52,491 nucleotides of DNA from Novosphingobium sp. (GTDB taxonomy: Bacteria; Pseudomonadota; Alphaproteobacteria; Sphingomonadales; Sphingomonadaceae): NCBI GenBank assembly GCA_017745295.1, contig JAGHZR010000028.1, positions 1 to 52,491 of the forward strand. The letters are read 5' to 3'. Positions 51,438 to 52,491 of this stretch are shown here, piece by piece (the first letter of the stretch is position 1; each line of letters begins with the position of its first letter). Position numbers and translations under genes: made by a program. The notes under the pieces were generated by a model. The model made no database searches. It was not told the origin of the DNA and saw nothing but the letters and a program-made list of their open reading frames with translations.

Positions 51438-51443
51438 CCAAAA

Positions 51444-51794
51444 GTGTTTCGCAGCATAGCGCGCATCGCGCCGATCCTGATCCCGGTCCTGATGCTGGCG
51501 GCCTGCGGGCCGAGCCGCGAGGAAGAACTGGAACGGCAACTCGCGGAAGCCAAGGCCTCGGCCGAGCAGCAAGCCGACGCCCGCCAGCAGGCCGAGCGCG
51601 AGGCTGCCGCCGCCCGGCGCCAGGCCAACGCTGCCGAACTCGCGAAATTCTACTCCGGCGACGCAGCCGAACCGCAAGCCGATGCGCCGCAAGCCGAGAC
51701 GCCGCAGGACACTCCGGCGCAAAGCGCTCCGCCTGCCGCAGGATATCAGGCCGATGGCCGCCCCGTCGGCGACGAGATGCCCGCACCGCAGTAA
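51444..51794 (+). CDS. Small coiled-coil lipoprotein
   Basis: 116 residues from a GTG at 51444 with AAGGAG well placed upstream. The signal ends in the lipobox LAAC (Cys21), so the mature protein should be lipidated. It then has a long charged coiled coil (REEELERQLAEAKASAEQQA and on to about residue 65) and a Pro/Ala/Gln-rich tail (residues 75-116). No known family is recognised. A lipobox plus coiled coil beside a holin resembles an outer-membrane spanin subunit, but that is inference. Its ribosome binding site is inside a hairpin. Confidence 0.75.
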   Translation: MFRSIARIAPILIPVLMLAACGPSREEELERQLAEAKASAEQQADARQQAEREAAAARRQANAAELAKFYSGDAAEPQADAPQAETPQDTPAQSAPPAAGYQADGRPVGDEMPAPQ

Positions 51795-51883
51795 CCCCCT
51801 CTTTCAGCGGTCGGGTGTTTCCAGTGGGCCGAAAAATGCTCTAGAGCCGCGCCCGGATAGCAACCGCACCGGGAATTCGCGAA

Positions 51884-52321
51884 ATGGCCAGCAAGCTCGT
51901 CTACGTCCTCAACGGACCCAACCTCAACCGCCTCGGCAAGCGCGAACCCGGCATCTACGGCTCGCAGACGCTGGATGACATCGGTGCCATGCTGGTGGAG
52001 CGAGGCGAAGCGCTCGACTGCACGATCGACATGCGCCAGTCCAACCACGAAGGCCACCTCGTCGACTGGCTGCACGAAGCAGAGGACGAAGGCGCCCACG
52101 CCGTGCTCATCAATCCCGGCGCTTACACGCATACCTCGGTCGCGCTGCATGACGCGATCCGCTCGATCACGGTACCGGTGATCGAGGTGCACCTCTCCAA
52201 CCCGCACGCGCGCGAGGAATTCCGCCACACGTCGTGGGTCGGCATGGCCGCCAAGGCGACCGTCGCGGGCTTCGGCGCGAAAAGCTACCTGCTGGCGCTG
52301 GAAGGTGCGGCCGAACTCTGA
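51884..52321 (+). CDS. aroQ: 3-dehydroquinate dehydratase, type II
   Basis: 145 residues, typical for the type II enzyme. The flexible-lid region has NGPNLNRLGKREPGIYG with catalytic Tyr25. NPGAYTHTS (77-85) and EVHLSN with His103 complete the active site. It converts 3-dehydroquinate to 3-dehydroshikimate in the shikimate pathway. In many alphaproteobacteria accB and accC follow on the same strand, but the window ends first. The last codons and stop lie inside the left arm of the terminal inverted repeat. Confidence 0.97.
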   Translation: MASKLVYVLNGPNLNRLGKREPGIYGSQTLDDIGAMLVERGEALDCTIDMRQSNHEGHLVDWLHEAEDEGAHAVLINPGAYTHTSVALHDAIRSITVPVIEVHLSNPHAREEFRHTSWVGMAAKATVAGFGAKSYLLALEGAAEL

Positions 52322-52491
52322 AAATCAGTTTGAAGAATGCCCGTCTCGGGCATTGTTGTAGCGACACCGGCCCGCGCCCCCACCCGACCTCCCATAGGGT
52401 ACTATCGTTGGGAGGTCGGGTGGGGGCGCGGGCCGGTGTCGCTACAACAATGCCCGAGACGGGCATTCTTCAAACTGATTTTCAGAGTTCG
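52312..52491. repeat. Perfect inverted repeat with 83-bp arms, reaching the last base (copy B)
   Basis: Every base from 52312 to 52394 is complementary to 52409-52491, with a 14-nt loop (52395-52408). Each arm itself contains a small hairpin (AATGCCCG-TCT-CGGGCATT), so the structure is nested. The left arm includes the last nine bases of aroQ before its final A. The core shares AGGTCGGGTGGGGGCGC (52413-52429) with element A at 32982-32998. Confidence 0.9.

Noticed and set aside
49920..51880. Integrated island at tRNA-Pro
   Set aside because: There is no integrase, no visible direct repeat of the tRNA 3' end downstream, and base composition looks like the rest of the window. The small genes alone do not prove insertion.

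Overview
The window reads as chromosomal DNA of a high-G+C alphaproteobacterium, most likely a sphingomonad of the Novosphingobium/Sphingobium type. That placement is my inference. It rests on the mix of an NDUFS4-type complex I accessory subunit, an adrenodoxin-type ferredoxin reductase, a polyprenyl diphosphate synthase for a long-chain quinone, a plug-and-barrel TonB receptor beside secreted M2 and DUF885 proteins, a GTA-type holin, and the codon bias. Nearly all of it is core genome. I see no transposase, integrase, CRISPR array or rRNA.

Layout. 1-3.2 kb: the 5' part of lepA and a membrane PAS-GGDEF-EAL-PilZ protein, both on the minus strand. 3.4-10.5 kb: ferredoxin reductase (+), then a minus-strand run ldcA-fabD-fabG-dnaN, with a MurC/Mpl-type ligase diverging from ldcA. 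10.5-14.4 kb: a DUF808 membrane protein, the ribosomal operon rpsF-rpsR-rplI and AMP nucleosidase. 14.5-21.4 kb: an AT-rich control region, a large TonB-dependent receptor, an M2 metallopeptidase, an alpha/beta hydrolase coupled to a GFA-type zinc protein, and a small unknown gene. 21.4-30.8 kb: asd, lon, ybaB, dnaX, the SRP RNA, an NDUFS4-like protein and hrpB, all minus. 30.9-37.9 kb: a GGDEF-EAL protein, a composite palindromic element, a TonB-like protein, a choloylglycine-hydrolase-type enzyme paired with an outer-membrane protein, a polyprenyl synthase, chorismate mutase and a small acidic protein. 38-42.5 kb: a PepSY protein with an OmpR-type regulator and kinase, and an ABC-F ATPase. 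42.6-46.5 kb: a REP-like repeat, DUF885, an XRE regulator and a glycosyltransferase. 46.6-50 kb: yajC-secD-secF and tRNA-Pro(GGG). 50.1-52.3 kb: four small genes (an HTH protein, a secreted protein, a GTA-type holin, a coiled-coil lipoprotein) and aroQ.

Working together. ldcA and the Mur-type ligase suggest peptidoglycan recycling. fabD/fabG act in type II fatty acid synthesis. asd, chorismate mutase and aroQ are amino-acid biosynthesis genes. dnaN and dnaX encode polymerase III clamp and clamp-loader subunits. YajC-SecDF and SRP RNA serve export. Two GGDEF-EAL proteins, one also carrying PilZ, feed c-di-GMP signalling.

The least explained signals are palindromic. A window-terminal inverted repeat has 83-bp perfect arms. 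A diverged relative lies between two convergent genes at 32.86-33.07 kb. A 13-bp hairpin occludes the ribosome binding site of the lipoprotein gene beside the holin.
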